Shown: piece after piece, positions 18,419 through 27,768 of the stretch
Layout: every line of letters begins with the position of its first letter
Numbering within the stretch: the stretch's first letter is position 1
DNA from: Tunturibacter empetritectus
GTDB taxonomy: Bacteria; Acidobacteriota; Terriglobia; Terriglobales; Acidobacteriaceae
Direction of reading: 5' to 3'
Assembly: GCF_040358985.1 (NCBI RefSeq)
Contig: NZ_CP132932.1
Coordinates: forward strand, 2,914,001-2,978,000
DNA: 64,000 nt
The notes under the pieces: generated by a model
The model's database searches: none
Told to the model about the DNA's origin: nothing
The model's input: only the letters and a program-made list of their open reading frames with translations
Position numbers and translations under genes: made by a program

Positions 18419-19926
18419 GCGTGAGCGACCTCCTGCGTGTTCAACGTCGAGGCCCAATGGATCTTCGCAAGAAACGCATCCGCCGCAGCCATCATCCCGG
18501 ACAAGACGCGATCTCCCTCCCACGCCGGGCAATCAACTCGAAAGGCATCACGAGCCGCATCCAGTAAAGGCGACACAAAACGATCGCCGCGAAGGTCAAG
18601 CGCCCGCGTGGCCGTGAGCCACTCAATCGCCAACACCATCCTGCAGTGCGTTACCGATTGCACCAGCTTCAGCGCAGCGGTCATTCCCATGCTCACAAAG
18701 TCTTCCTGATTCCCACTCGTCGGAATCGAGCACGCAGAGGCTGGCGTAGCCAGAACCCGCATCTCCGCGACCAGCGCAGCCGATGTCACCTGGGCCATCA
18801 TCAATCCCGACTCAATCCCCGGCCGAGTAGCCAGAAACGCAGGAAGCCCTTCGTTCAAACTCGGATTCATCAACCTCTCGGTCCGTCGCTCCGAGATGCC
18901 CGCCAACTGGCAGAGAGCAATCGCAAGCTGATCCAGCACCAGCGCCAGCGGCGCTCCATGAAAGTTCCCGCCAGAAACAAAATCATCCTCAAACAGCAAA
19001 GGATTATCCGTCGCACTATTCAACTCAATCGCGAACACCCGTTCCGCCTGACGCAACGAATCCCACACCGCACCATGTACCTGCGGAACGCAGCGCAGGC
19101 AATATGCATCCTGAACGCTCGTGCTCGAACGATGCCGCGTCGATCCCTCAAGCAGATTGCGAAGCGAAGCCGCACTATGAACCTGTCCTGGATGAGGACG
19201 CGCCGCATGAAGCCGCTTATCATAGGCTGCCGCCGTGCCACGCAGCGCCTGTAAGGTCAGCGCCGCAGCAATCTGTGCCGACTGAAACAAGTCGTCAAGG
19301 TCACGTAACTGCAGACATCCAATCGCCAGCATCGCCTGCGTCCCGTTCAGCAGCGAAATCCCCTCCTTCGCCTGAAGCTTCAACGGCTCCAGACCGGATC
19401 GCTGCAAGCACTCCGCAGCCGGCCGCCGCTCGCCAGCAAAAAAGGCCTCGCCCTCCCCGATCAACACCAGAGCCATGTGAGCAAGCGGCGCCAGATCCCC
19501 GCTCGCGCCAACACTTCCACGCATCGGAACCACCGGTGTAATACCGGAATTCAGCAGGTCGCACAGCCGCTCCGCAACCACCGGCCGAATCCCCGACAAG
19601 CCCATCGCAAGAATATTTGCCCTGATCAACATCATCGCCCGAACCACATCCTCGGCCAGCGGCTCGCCCACCCCGCAGCAGTGGGAACGCACCAGGTTCA
19701 ACTGCATCTGCTCAATCCCATCGGCCTCAAGCCGAACATTCGCCAGCAGTCCCACGCCTGTGTTCAACGCGTAAACCGCAGTCTCACTTTGAAGCGCTTC
19801 CTCCACTTTGCCGCGCGAGATCTTCATGCGGCCTAGTGCCGCCGCCGCAATCGAAGCGGACTCGCCACTCCGCGCAACACGAACAACTTCATCAATCGTC
19901 AACGATCTTCCATCAAGTTCAACCAT
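18415..19926 (-). CDS. hutH: Histidine ammonia-lyase HutH
   Basis: The first histidine-degradation enzyme, deaminating L-histidine to urocanate. The 503-residue form starts [10 protein letters not shown], aligned with known HutH starts; ATG 19938 would add four residues. The self-processing Ala-Ser-Gly that forms the MIO cofactor is at residues 141-143 ([17 protein letters not shown]). [18 protein letters not shown]-like HAARPHPGQ and QEDFVSMG are also present. It is the promoter-proximal gene of a five-gene operon and is divergent to an Lrp-type regulator across 207 bp. Confidence 0.95.
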   Translation of the reverse strand: MVELDGRSLTIDEVVRVARSGESASIAAAALGRMKISRGKVEEALQSETAVYALNTGVGLLANVRLEADGIEQMQLNLVRSHCCGVGEPLAEDVVRAMMLIRANILAMGLSGIRPVVAERLCDLLNSGITPVVPMRGSVGASGDLAPLAHMALVLIGEGEAFFAGERRPAAECLQRSGLEPLKLQAKEGISLLNGTQAMLAIGCLQLRDLDDLFQSAQIAAALTLQALRGTAAAYDKRLHAARPHPGQVHSAASLRNLLEGSTRHRSSTSVQDAYCLRCVPQVHGAVWDSLRQAERVFAIELNSATDNPLLFEDDFVSGGNFHGAPLALVLDQLAIALCQLAGISERRTERLMNPSLNEGLPAFLATRPGIESGLMMAQVTSAALVAEMRVLATPASACSIPTSGNQEDFVSMGMTAALKLVQSVTHCRMVLAIEWLTATRALDLRGDRFVSPLLDAARDAFRVDCPAWEGDRVLSGMMAAADAFLAKIHWASTLNTQEVAHA

Positions 19927-20133
19927 AACGATCAGCATAGAGAAGCGCAGTCGAGGAAGCCATGCAAACTAACCGGAAATAAGCTCCTAGATCAGAGCAA
20001 ACGCCAAAAAAGCAACCAGGAATCCAACGAATCAATCATTCCTAACGCGTATCACACCAGATACCTCTGCGACTCAAAACTAATGAATCGTCCCTTCTGA
20101 TGTCTAATTGCTAGGAAACATAGGAGCAAACCC

Positions 20134-20619
20134 ATGGCTCAGGATCTGGACCCCATCGACTACAACATCGTCCGCATGCTCGCCGAAGACGCCAGAACCT
20201 CCTATGCCGAGCTAGGCCGCAAGGTAGGCCTCTCCCCCTCCGCCGTAGCCGAGCGAATCCATCAGCTCGAGAGCGCCAAAGTCATCCTCGGATACCGCGC
20301 CTTGCTCGACGAAAAGGCCTTCGGCTACTCCGTCATGGCTTTCATCCGGCTCACCTGCGACAACACCCACTACCGTCCCTTCCTAAAGTTCCTCCCCACC
20401 ATCGACGCCGTACAGGAGTGCCATCACATCACCGGCGGAGAAGCCTTCCTCATCAAAGTTCGCCTCGCCTCCATCGATCAACTCGAGCCCCTCATCGAGC
20501 GTCTGCTCCCCTACGGAATGCCCACCACCAGCATGGTTCTCTCCACACCCGTCTACCGGCAACAGGAGGCATGGCTGCTCAGGCACGCAGGCCTCCCCGC
20601 GCGGCCCAGAAAAAAATAA
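20134..20619 (+). CDS. Lrp/AsnC family transcriptional regulator
   Basis: A 161-residue regulator with an N-terminal winged HTH (residues 6-55; DARTSYAELGRKVGLSPSAVAERIHQLE) and a C-terminal RAM ligand domain including VQECHHITGGEAFLIKV. AGGAG lies 7 nt before the ATG. It is transcribed away from hutH from a shared 207-bp region, so it is a good candidate for histidine- or amino-acid-responsive control of the hut operon; no HutC or HutP gene is nearby. Confidence 0.9.
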   Translation: MAQDLDPIDYNIVRMLAEDARTSYAELGRKVGLSPSAVAERIHQLESAKVILGYRALLDEKAFGYSVMAFIRLTCDNTHYRPFLKFLPTIDAVQECHHITGGEAFLIKVRLASIDQLEPLIERLLPYGMPTTSMVLSTPVYRQQEAWLLRHAGLPARPRKK

Positions 20620-20656
20620 AGAAGTCTTGCAAAGAAAAAATCCTTCCGTAGCAAGC

Positions 20657-22102
20657 CTATTGCGAGGTCAGCGCCTTCAGATACAGATACTCAAACTCCA
20701 CCCCGTTATAGAAATCGACAACGCGAATGCGTTCATCGCGGCCATGCGCACGGACGTCATCCCGATCCACGCCCATGCCCGAGAACCCATAGCTTGGGAT
20801 ACCCGCGTTCATGGTGTACACGCTGTCAGAAGCGCCCGTCTCCATCTCCGCAATCACCGGAATCCCTGGCCACATCGACTTCACAATCGCGTCAAGCGGA
20901 CGTAACACCACCGGGTCCAGCGGGGGCGGCGCCATCGACTTACGGTCCGACCCCTTTTCGAACACCTCTCCCCCATCAGTGACATACTGCACCTTGAGCG
21001 TCGGATCGGCAAAGATCCGAATCAACTCCTGGCGAATCTCCTCCTGCGAATGTCCAGGAAAGATGCGGCAATTGACATTGGCGACCGCGCTCCCCGGCAA
21101 CGCATTCGGCGCATGTCCAGCAGACATCATCGTCGCAACGCAGGTCGTATGCAGCAGTGAGTTGTAGATCGGGTCCTTCGACAACCGCTGCGCCGCCGCT
21201 GCATCCGGCACAGGCCCCGATACGGCGTTCAGATCCTTTGCCAGTTGCCCATCTTTCGTCTTCGCGCTACTCGCAAAATAAACTCGCGTTACCTCATTCG
21301 TCTCTAAAGGAAAAGTTGTTTTCTCCAGTCGCCCAAGCGCATCCGCAACGTGGTAGATCGCATTATCAGGCCGGGGCAGGGAACTGTGCCCACCAGGGTT
21401 CGTCGCCGTCACACGATAGTCCGCATAAAGCTTCTCCGTCGCTTCAATGTCCATGCTGACAGCTCTACCCTTCTCCAACTCAGGTCCCCCTGCATCCGGA
21501 TTCAGCGCAAACCCGCCATCAATCAGATCGCGATGATTCTTCAGCAGCCAATCCACTCCATTCGACTTCCCACCCTCTTCGTCTGCAGTCAAAGCAACAA
21601 TGATGTCGCGATCAGGAACAAAACCCTCCCGCCTCATCCGAATAAAACTCTCGACGACAGCAGCATCGCTGTCCTTCATATCCTGCGTTCCACGTCCGTA
21701 AAAATAGCCGTCTTTCTCAACAAACTGAAACGGGTCCGTCGTCCAGTCCGACCGCTTCGCCTCGACCACATCGATATGCCCGATGATCAAAACCGGCTTC
21801 AACGTTGAGCCAGCGCGTCCTCGATATCGCGCCACCATATTGCCCTTCCTGTCATTCGGCCCCATCACCACCACATCCGACTCCGCAAACCCAGCATCGA
21901 GCAGCCGCTTTTTCATCGCATCGGCCGCCACCGTCGTGCTCCCAACCGAGTCCGTCGTATTAGTCTCGATCAGTTGCTGAAAGATCTCACGCGCAAGCGC
22001 CTTATCGGCAACCGGCAACTGATTTGGCTGAGCAAAAAGTGCGGAAGTCAAAACAACAGAAATTAGACAAGCGGCAATCGATCTCAAGGAAGCGATCCTC
22101 AT
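20657..22102 (-). CDS. Secreted M20 family metallopeptidase
   Basis: The 481-residue product has a signal peptide ending TSALFAQ. Zinc-site blocks of the M20 family are IGHIDVV, GRGTQDMKDSDAA and TADEEGGKSNG, with NPGGHSSLPRPDNAIY in the lid domain and a late METGASDSVY. It most resembles carboxypeptidase G2/CPS1-like dipeptidases, which remove C-terminal residues or cleave dipeptides in the periplasm. It converges on the Lrp gene 37 bp away. Confidence 0.9.
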   Translation of the reverse strand: MRIASLRSIAACLISVVLTSALFAQPNQLPVADKALAREIFQQLIETNTTDSVGSTTVAADAMKKRLLDAGFAESDVVVMGPNDRKGNMVARYRGRAGSTLKPVLIIGHIDVVEAKRSDWTTDPFQFVEKDGYFYGRGTQDMKDSDAAVVESFIRMRREGFVPDRDIIVALTADEEGGKSNGVDWLLKNHRDLIDGGFALNPDAGGPELEKGRAVSMDIEATEKLYADYRVTATNPGGHSSLPRPDNAIYHVADALGRLEKTTFPLETNEVTRVYFASSAKTKDGQLAKDLNAVSGPVPDAAAAQRLSKDPIYNSLLHTTCVATMMSAGHAPNALPGSAVANVNCRIFPGHSQEEIRQELIRIFADPTLKVQYVTDGGEVFEKGSDRKSMAPPPLDPVVLRPLDAIVKSMWPGIPVIAEMETGASDSVYTMNAGIPSYGFSGMGVDRDDVRAHGRDERIRVVDFYNGVEFEYLYLKALTSQ

Positions 22103-22346
22103 ACGTCAGGTAGAAAAGATGGTCCTATATTCGCACGAACATCGCACGCGGCCCCAGACATTCCATCTTCTACTACAAGGTTCGTCTTGCCTGCAGCGCA
22201 AAAACATCCAAAAAAAACGCATCGGAAACCCCACCAGCAAATACTTCCAAGGCTCAGCAAATATCAACCTTCTGGACAACGCCGCCACTAAACGCTTATT
22301 ACTCTAAGACACCACAAGAATCATTCCGATCGCGAAGTGAGTTCTG

Positions 22347-23738
22347 ATGAACCGCAGAAAGTTTCTGGCCGCAACCGGTGCAGCCCTGGCAAACGCCGCC
22401 ATTCCACACCGCGGTTGGACAGCGCCAGCCGCAGAATCCCACGCCGCCGATCTGCGCCTGCGCATCGAGCCCTGCACTCTGGACATCGGTCGCGGCGTCC
22501 AGATCAACACCGTCGCCTACAACGGCCAGGTCCCCGGCCCTCTGCTCCGTTTTAAAAAAGGCAAGCCGGTTACGATCGACGTCACCAACGCCTCGAAAAA
22601 CCCTGACCTCGTCCACTGGCACGGCCTCACCACCGAGACCCTGAATGACGGCGCTGTAGAAGAAGGCTCTCCGTTGATCGCACCCGGAGCGACCCTGCGC
22701 TATCACCTCACGCCAAACCCCTCAGGCACCCGCTGGTACCATACCCATGCCATGGCCATGGGCGATCTCTCCCTCGCAGCCTACACCGGCCAGTTCGGAT
22801 TTCTCCTCGTTGACGGTGCACCCGACCCAGGCCGTCACGACAAAGAGATCAATCTCGCAATCCATCATTGGGGGCCGCACTTTGTCCCCATGGTCGAAAC
22901 CATGCGAGCCGAATCGCAGAACATGCCACAGACCACCGGCTCCGACGTTGGCTACGATCACGCCACCATCAATGCGCACATGCTCGGCGCAGGCGAGCCT
23001 ATCCGCGTCAAGCAAGGAGAGCGCGTTCTCTTCCGTCTCCTCAACGCAAGCGCAACCGAAAATGCAGTGCTCGCTCTCCCCGGCCATACGTTCAAGGTTG
23101 TCGCCATGGACGGGAATCCGGTCCCCACTCCATACACCGTCGAAGTGCTCTCCCTCGCCGTCGCAGAACGTGTCGATGTCATCGTCGAGATGAACTCCCC
23201 AGGCGTCTGGATCCTCGGTTCAACCCTCAAGGAGAGCCGCGACATCGGATTGGGAGTTGTTGTCGAGTACGCCGGCAAATCGGGCGAACCCGTCTGGCGC
23301 GACCCGCAACCTACCGAATGGGACTATACCCGATTCGCCGCCACAGATGCAGTCGCAGAGCCCGAAGAAACCTTCACCCTCACCTTCCGCGACGCCGGCA
23401 CGCTCAACGGTTCGAAGTTCGACACCTGGACGATCAACGGCGATGCATGGCCCAACGTCAAACCGTTGATGGTCAAGCACGGCAAACGCTATCGCATGCT
23501 CTTCCGCAACGCCAGCGGCGATCAGCATCCCATCCACCTCCATCGGCACAGCTTTGAAGTCACTAGGATCGACGACCAGCACCTCAGCGGACTCATCAAG
23601 GACACCGTCAACGTCATGCCGCTCCAAACCGTCGCTGTAGACTTCCTCGCAGACAACCCAGGCGACTCGCTCTTGCACTGCCATCAACAACTCCACATGG
23701 ACTACGGCTTCATGCAGATCATCAAATACACGGACTAG
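22347..23738 (+). CDS. Multicopper oxidase, Tat-exported
   Basis: A 463-residue three-cupredoxin-domain oxidase with an N-terminal twin-arginine signal (NRRKFLAATG). All four copper-binding blocks are visible: HWHG (His90, His92), WYHTHAM (His132, His134), HPIHLH (His394, 397, 399) and HCHQQLH (His444-Cys445-His446, His450). The position that holds the axial type-1 ligand five residues after His450 is Phe455, followed by Met456. Such enzymes pass electrons to O2. Only 2 nt separate it from the PQQ dehydrogenase, so the two are probably co-transcribed and may share an electron route. Confidence 0.93.
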   Translation: MNRRKFLAATGAALANAAIPHRGWTAPAAESHAADLRLRIEPCTLDIGRGVQINTVAYNGQVPGPLLRFKKGKPVTIDVTNASKNPDLVHWHGLTTETLNDGAVEEGSPLIAPGATLRYHLTPNPSGTRWYHTHAMAMGDLSLAAYTGQFGFLLVDGAPDPGRHDKEINLAIHHWGPHFVPMVETMRAESQNMPQTTGSDVGYDHATINAHMLGAGEPIRVKQGERVLFRLLNASATENAVLALPGHTFKVVAMDGNPVPTPYTVEVLSLAVAERVDVIVEMNSPGVWILGSTLKESRDIGLGVVVEYAGKSGEPVWRDPQPTEWDYTRFAATDAVAEPEETFTLTFRDAGTLNGSKFDTWTINGDAWPNVKPLMVKHGKRYRMLFRNASGDQHPIHLHRHSFEVTRIDDQHLSGLIKDTVNVMPLQTVAVDFLADNPGDSLLHCHQQLHMDYGFMQIIKYTD

Positions 23739-23740
23739 CC

Positions 23741-26206
23741 ATGGGCCAAGTGAAAAGACTAAGTTCAATCACAGGCAAACTCGCTCCCCTTCTACTCGCA
23801 GGCGTCCTCACGTCGACCCTCGGCAGCCGCGAACACACTCTCGCTGCTGCCAGCCCACAAGCAAAGGAGCACGCAGCACCACGCACAGACTGGCCAGTCT
23901 ACGGCGGCCAGAGCGCAGACGATCACTACTCTGCTCTCCATCAGATCGATCGCACCAACGTCCACAAGCTCAAAGTCGCATGGACCTTCGACACCAGAGA
24001 GCCCGGCGGCCTCCAGACTAATCCGCTCATCGTCGGACGCATTCTCTTCGGCTTCACGCCCATGCAAAAGGTCATCGCGCTCGACGCCGCCACAGGAAAA
24101 AATCTCTGGACCTTCAGCACAGGAACCCCCGGCCTCCAGCCCACACGTGGGCTCAGCTACTGGACCGACGGAGCCCAAAGCATCCTCTTCGCTGGTCTCC
24201 TGACCAACCTCTACGCCATCGATCCCGCCACCGGCAAACTCATCCCCAGCTTTGGCGATGGCGGAAAGATCGACCTCCGCAAAGATCTCAACGAAAAAGA
24301 CGTCACGCAATCCTTCGCCGCCCTCACCACTCCAGGCCTCATCTACAAAGACATGATCATCGTTGGCTTTCGCGCGCCCGAGACCGAGCCTGCACTGCAC
24401 GGCGACATCCGCGCCTACGACGTCCACTCCGGCAATCTCCGCTGGATCTTCCACACCATTCCTGTTCCCGGAGAACCCGGCTACGAGACCTGGCCCAAAG
24501 ACGCATGGAAGGTCACCGGCTCCGCCAACAACTGGACCGGCATGGCCCTCGACGAAACCCGCGGCATCGTCTACGTTCCCACTGGCTCCGCGGTCAACGA
24601 CTTCTATGGCTTCGACCGCATCGGCGACGACCTCTACGCCAACACCCTTCTCGCGCTCGACGCCAACACCGGCCAACGCCTCTGGCACTTTCAAGGCGTC
24701 CATCACGACATCTGGGACCGCGACTTCCCCTCGCCCCCCTCTCTCGTCACCGTCCGCTCTCACGGCAAACAGGTTGACGCTGTAGCCCAAACCACCAAGC
24801 AGGGTTATCTCTTCCTCTTCGATCGCACCAACGGTAAGCCGCTCTTTCCGATCGAAGAAAAGCCGTTCCCTGCCTCCACCACCCCCGGCGAAAAAGCCTC
24901 CCCCACTCAGCCCATCCCATCCATCCCCGCACCCTACGCCCGCCAACTTCTCACCGCCGACATGCTCACCACCCGCACCCCCGAAGCGCACGCCTGGGCG
25001 ACTGAGCAGTTCAAATCCTTCATCAGCAACGGCATCTTCGTCCCCTTCACCGTCGACAAGCAAACCGTAGTCTTCCCCGGCTTCGACGGCGGCGCCGAGT
25101 GGGGCGGCTCAGCCGTCGACATCAAAACCGGCGTCATCTACATCAACGCCAACGACATCCCCTGGACCGGCGGCCTCACCGAAAACAAACCCGGCGGCAG
25201 CCTCGGCGCCAACGTCTACCAAAGCCAGTGCTCCATCTGCCACGGAGGCGACCGCAAAGGCAGTCCCCCAGCCTTCCCGTCCCTCATCGACGAGCAAAAG
25301 CGCCTCTCCGACGCCCAGGTCACCGAGATCATCCACAACGGCAAAGGCCGCATGCCCTCTTTCCCCAACGTCGAAGCCGCCCGCCTCACCGCCGTCCTCG
25401 AGTACCTTAAAACCGGCGACACCGGCAGCCCAGCAACCTCCGCACCAAAATCCGCCAACCGCAACGAGATCGCCGGTGCAAAGATCTACGACAAAAACTG
25501 CGCCATCTGCCACGGCGACGACCTCCTCGGCGCACCCTCCAACTATCCCGGCCTCCTGGGCGTCCGCCTTCGCCTCACCGATCAGCAGATCCTCTCCAAC
25601 ATCCACAACGGCAAAGGCCGCATGCCGTCCTTCCACAAGCTCTCCGACGCCGACACCGCCCATCTCCTTCACTTCCTCGGCGACAGTGCCTCCCCCATCA
25701 TCGAAGCCGCCGTCACCTCCAACAACTCCTCCAAAAAAGAAGTCGAATCCGCCCTGGCCCCACCCGGCGGCTTCGCCAAATATCGCTTCACCGGCTACCG
25801 CAAGTTCCTCGACCCCGACGGCTACCCCGCCGTTCAACCCCCTTGGGGCACCCTCAACGCCATCGACCTCAACACCGGCCGCTACCTCTGGAAGATCCCC
25901 CTAGGCAACTATCCCGAACTCGCCGCCAACGGCCTCAAGGACACCGGCACCGAAAACTACGGCGGCCCCATCGTCACCGCCAACGGCATCGTCTTCATCG
26001 CCGCCACCAACTTCGACCACACCCTGCGCGCATTCGACAGCCACACCGGCGCGCTCCTCTGGCAAGGCGACCTACCATACGCCGGCAACGCCACCCCCGC
26101 CACCTACATGGTCGACGGCCGCCAGTACGTCGTCATCGCCACCAGCAACGCCCGCAACCCCAAAGGCCCGCAGGGAGCAGCCTACGTAGCCTTCGCTCTA
26201 CCATAG
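23741..26206 (+). CDS. PQQ-dependent dehydrogenase with two inserted c-type cytochrome domains
   Basis: The 821-residue exported quinoprotein has a signal sequence (LLLAGVLTSTLG), an eight-bladed propeller of the glucose/alcohol dehydrogenase type that begins DWPVYGGQSADDHYS, and two CxxCH heme sites, CSICH (497-501) and CAICH (587-591), each followed by a Met-containing GKGRMPSF stretch. The propeller then resumes (PPWGTLNAIDLNTGRYLW) to the end. The cytochrome pair is thus inserted in the propeller, not appended. It would oxidise a sugar or alcohol in the periplasm and pass electrons through its hemes; substrate unknown. Confidence 0.92.
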   Translation: MGQVKRLSSITGKLAPLLLAGVLTSTLGSREHTLAAASPQAKEHAAPRTDWPVYGGQSADDHYSALHQIDRTNVHKLKVAWTFDTREPGGLQTNPLIVGRILFGFTPMQKVIALDAATGKNLWTFSTGTPGLQPTRGLSYWTDGAQSILFAGLLTNLYAIDPATGKLIPSFGDGGKIDLRKDLNEKDVTQSFAALTTPGLIYKDMIIVGFRAPETEPALHGDIRAYDVHSGNLRWIFHTIPVPGEPGYETWPKDAWKVTGSANNWTGMALDETRGIVYVPTGSAVNDFYGFDRIGDDLYANTLLALDANTGQRLWHFQGVHHDIWDRDFPSPPSLVTVRSHGKQVDAVAQTTKQGYLFLFDRTNGKPLFPIEEKPFPASTTPGEKASPTQPIPSIPAPYARQLLTADMLTTRTPEAHAWATEQFKSFISNGIFVPFTVDKQTVVFPGFDGGAEWGGSAVDIKTGVIYINANDIPWTGGLTENKPGGSLGANVYQSQCSICHGGDRKGSPPAFPSLIDEQKRLSDAQVTEIIHNGKGRMPSFPNVEAARLTAVLEYLKTGDTGSPATSAPKSANRNEIAGAKIYDKNCAICHGDDLLGAPSNYPGLLGVRLRLTDQQILSNIHNGKGRMPSFHKLSDADTAHLLHFLGDSASPIIEAAVTSNNSSKKEVESALAPPGGFAKYRFTGYRKFLDPDGYPAVQPPWGTLNAIDLNTGRYLWKIPLGNYPELAANGLKDTGTENYGGPIVTANGIVFIAATNFDHTLRAFDSHTGALLWQGDLPYAGNATPATYMVDGRQYVVIATSNARNPKGPQGAAYVAFALP

Positions 26207-26247
26207 AATCAACCAGGCACCACGCAACAGAAGGGAAATCCACCAAC

Positions 26248-27501
26248 GTGAACATGCAGATCCGTGTACGACTCGGCGCCATGATGTTCCTCGAGTACTT
26301 CATCTGGGGAGCCTGGTACGTCACCGTCGGCACCTGGCTCGCCTCCGGGCTCCACTTCACCGGCCAGCAGATCGGCCTCGCCGCCGGCACCACCGCCGTC
26401 GGAGCCATGATCGCCCCCTTCTTCGTCGGCCTCATCGCCGACAAGCTCTTCGCCACCCAACGCGTCCTCGCCGCACTCCATCTCCTCGGCGGCATCCTCC
26501 TCTTCCTCGCCTCGCAACAAATCGCCTTCAGCGCCATCTACCCGCTCCTCCTGCTCTACTGCCTCTGCTTCATGCCCACCCTCGCCCTCACCAACTCGCT
26601 CGCCTTCCGCCAGATGTCCGACCCCAAGTTGGAGTTCGGCCCCATCCGCGTCCTCGGCACCGCCGGTTGGATCGCCGCCGGCCTCCTCGTAGGAACCCTC
26701 CGCCTCGAAGCCACCGCACGCCCCCTCCAACTAGCCGCCGCCCTCTCCATCCTGATGGCACTCTACTGCCTCACCCTCCCCGACACTCCGCCCCTCGCCC
26801 GCGACGGCCGCTTCACCCTCTCCAGCATCTTCCCCCGCGAAGCCATCGCTCTCCTCCGCGAACGCTCCATGGCCGTCTTCGCCATCGCCTCCTTCCTCAT
26901 CTGCATTCCGCTGCAGTTCTACTACGCCTTCACTAACCTCTTCCTCAACGAATCAGGCGTCCACAACGCCGCAGGCAAGATGACCGGCGGCCAGATGTCC
27001 GAGCTCTTCTGCATGCTTCTCATCCCCTGGTTCTTCCGCCGCCTCGGCGTCAAGTACATGCTCGTAGCAGGCATGTCTGCCTGGGTGCTGCGCTATCTCC
27101 TCTTCGCCTACGGCAACGCCGACAGCAAAGTCTGGATGTTCTGGCTCGGCATCCTGCTCCACGGCATCTGCTACGACTTCTTCTTCGTCACCGGCCAGAT
27201 CTACATCGACCGCAAAGCCTCCGCAGCGCTCCGTGCAGCAGCGCAGGGCCTCATCACCTTCATCACCTATGGAGCAGGCATGTTCGTAGGCTCCTGGCTC
27301 TCAGGAGCTGTCGTAGAACGCTACACCACCGCATCGACAACGGGCGCACCCATACACTCGTGGCAATCGATCTGGCTCGTAGCAGCCGGCGCATCAGCCG
27401 CAGTCCTCGTCCTCTTCCTGGTCACGTTCACTGACAAGGAAAGCGCAACAGTTACGGCAAGAGAGAGCGCCGGAGCAATACCAATCGAATCCCCTCTTTA
27501 G
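26248..27501 (+). CDS. MFS transporter, nucleoside:H+ symporter (NupG/XapB-like) family
   Basis: A 417-residue, 12-helix permease. The opening MMFLEYFIWGAWYVTVGTWL and the GTTAVGAMIAPFFVGLIADK loop are characteristic of the nucleoside:proton symporter branch of the MFS. GTG at 26248 has AAGGGAA 10 nt upstream; ATG 26254 is an alternative. It follows the PQQ dehydrogenase by 41 bp. In this lineage such proteins also sit among sugar genes, so the true cargo may be a sugar rather than a nucleoside. Confidence 0.85.
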   Translation: MNMQIRVRLGAMMFLEYFIWGAWYVTVGTWLASGLHFTGQQIGLAAGTTAVGAMIAPFFVGLIADKLFATQRVLAALHLLGGILLFLASQQIAFSAIYPLLLLYCLCFMPTLALTNSLAFRQMSDPKLEFGPIRVLGTAGWIAAGLLVGTLRLEATARPLQLAAALSILMALYCLTLPDTPPLARDGRFTLSSIFPREAIALLRERSMAVFAIASFLICIPLQFYYAFTNLFLNESGVHNAAGKMTGGQMSELFCMLLIPWFFRRLGVKYMLVAGMSAWVLRYLLFAYGNADSKVWMFWLGILLHGICYDFFFVTGQIYIDRKASAALRAAAQGLITFITYGAGMFVGSWLSGAVVERYTTASTTGAPIHSWQSIWLVAAGASAAVLVLFLVTFTDKESATVTARESAGAIPIESPL

Positions 27502-27536
27502 AGCAACGCCGCAGTAAGAGTCGCTTTCGTTTTTTG

Positions 27537-27565
27537 TTGTCATTCCCGAAGGGAATCTGCGTTTG
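27537..27565. repeat. Short dispersed repeat, copy 1 (TTGTCATTCCCGAAGGGAAT)
   Basis: A small palindrome ATTCCC-GAA-GGGAAT followed by CTGCGTTT. The same unit recurs at 28976-29005 with compensating changes that keep the hairpin (ATCCCC-GAA-GGGGAT). Both lie just past gene ends in the same locus. Confidence 0.6.
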
Positions 27566-27601
27566 TAGTCCATCAGGCAGATAGCCTTCGCGTAAAAGAA
27601 A

Positions 27602-27761
27602 TGTCCTGCCGGACGGGCCCACTACGCGTGGCGCGGTCACTTCGTGACTTGCATACCGCTTCGCGAAGGAAGATGATTCCGACCAACGGGAGGACCACGC
27701 GAAGCCTTAAAAAGGCGTGTGAACGCCCGCTGCCCGCGCAGGGCGCCTGTCCGGCAGGACA
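27602..27761. repeat. 160-bp element with 13-bp perfect terminal inverted repeats
   Basis: It begins TGTCCTGCCGGAC (27602-27614) and ends GTCCGGCAGGACA (27749-27761), exact reverse complements. Inside are further palindromes: GTCAC-TTC-GTGAC, CTTCGCGAAG and GCCTT-AAA-AAGGC. A partial copy of its left end lies at 58952-59008. No open frame is convincing. It looks like a non-coding REP/MITE-type element; no target-site duplication was identified. Confidence 0.6.
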
Positions 27762-27768
27762 CTATCTT

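Noticed and set aside
16766-18424. Long open frame on the plus strand opposite hutU
   Set aside because: Its translation is Arg/His/Pro-rich with no domain, while the minus strand encodes clear urocanase. It arises from the codon bias of the real gene.
23792-25063. Long open frame on the minus strand opposite the PQQ dehydrogenase
   Set aside because: Low-complexity Gly/Val/Glu-rich translation without motifs. The plus strand has heme and propeller motifs.
25843-26247. N-terminal extension of the nucleoside-type MFS permease into the PQQ gene
   Set aside because: The added part is a basic, Arg/His-rich shadow of the PQQ gene. GTG 26248 with a ribosome site gives the normal family start.
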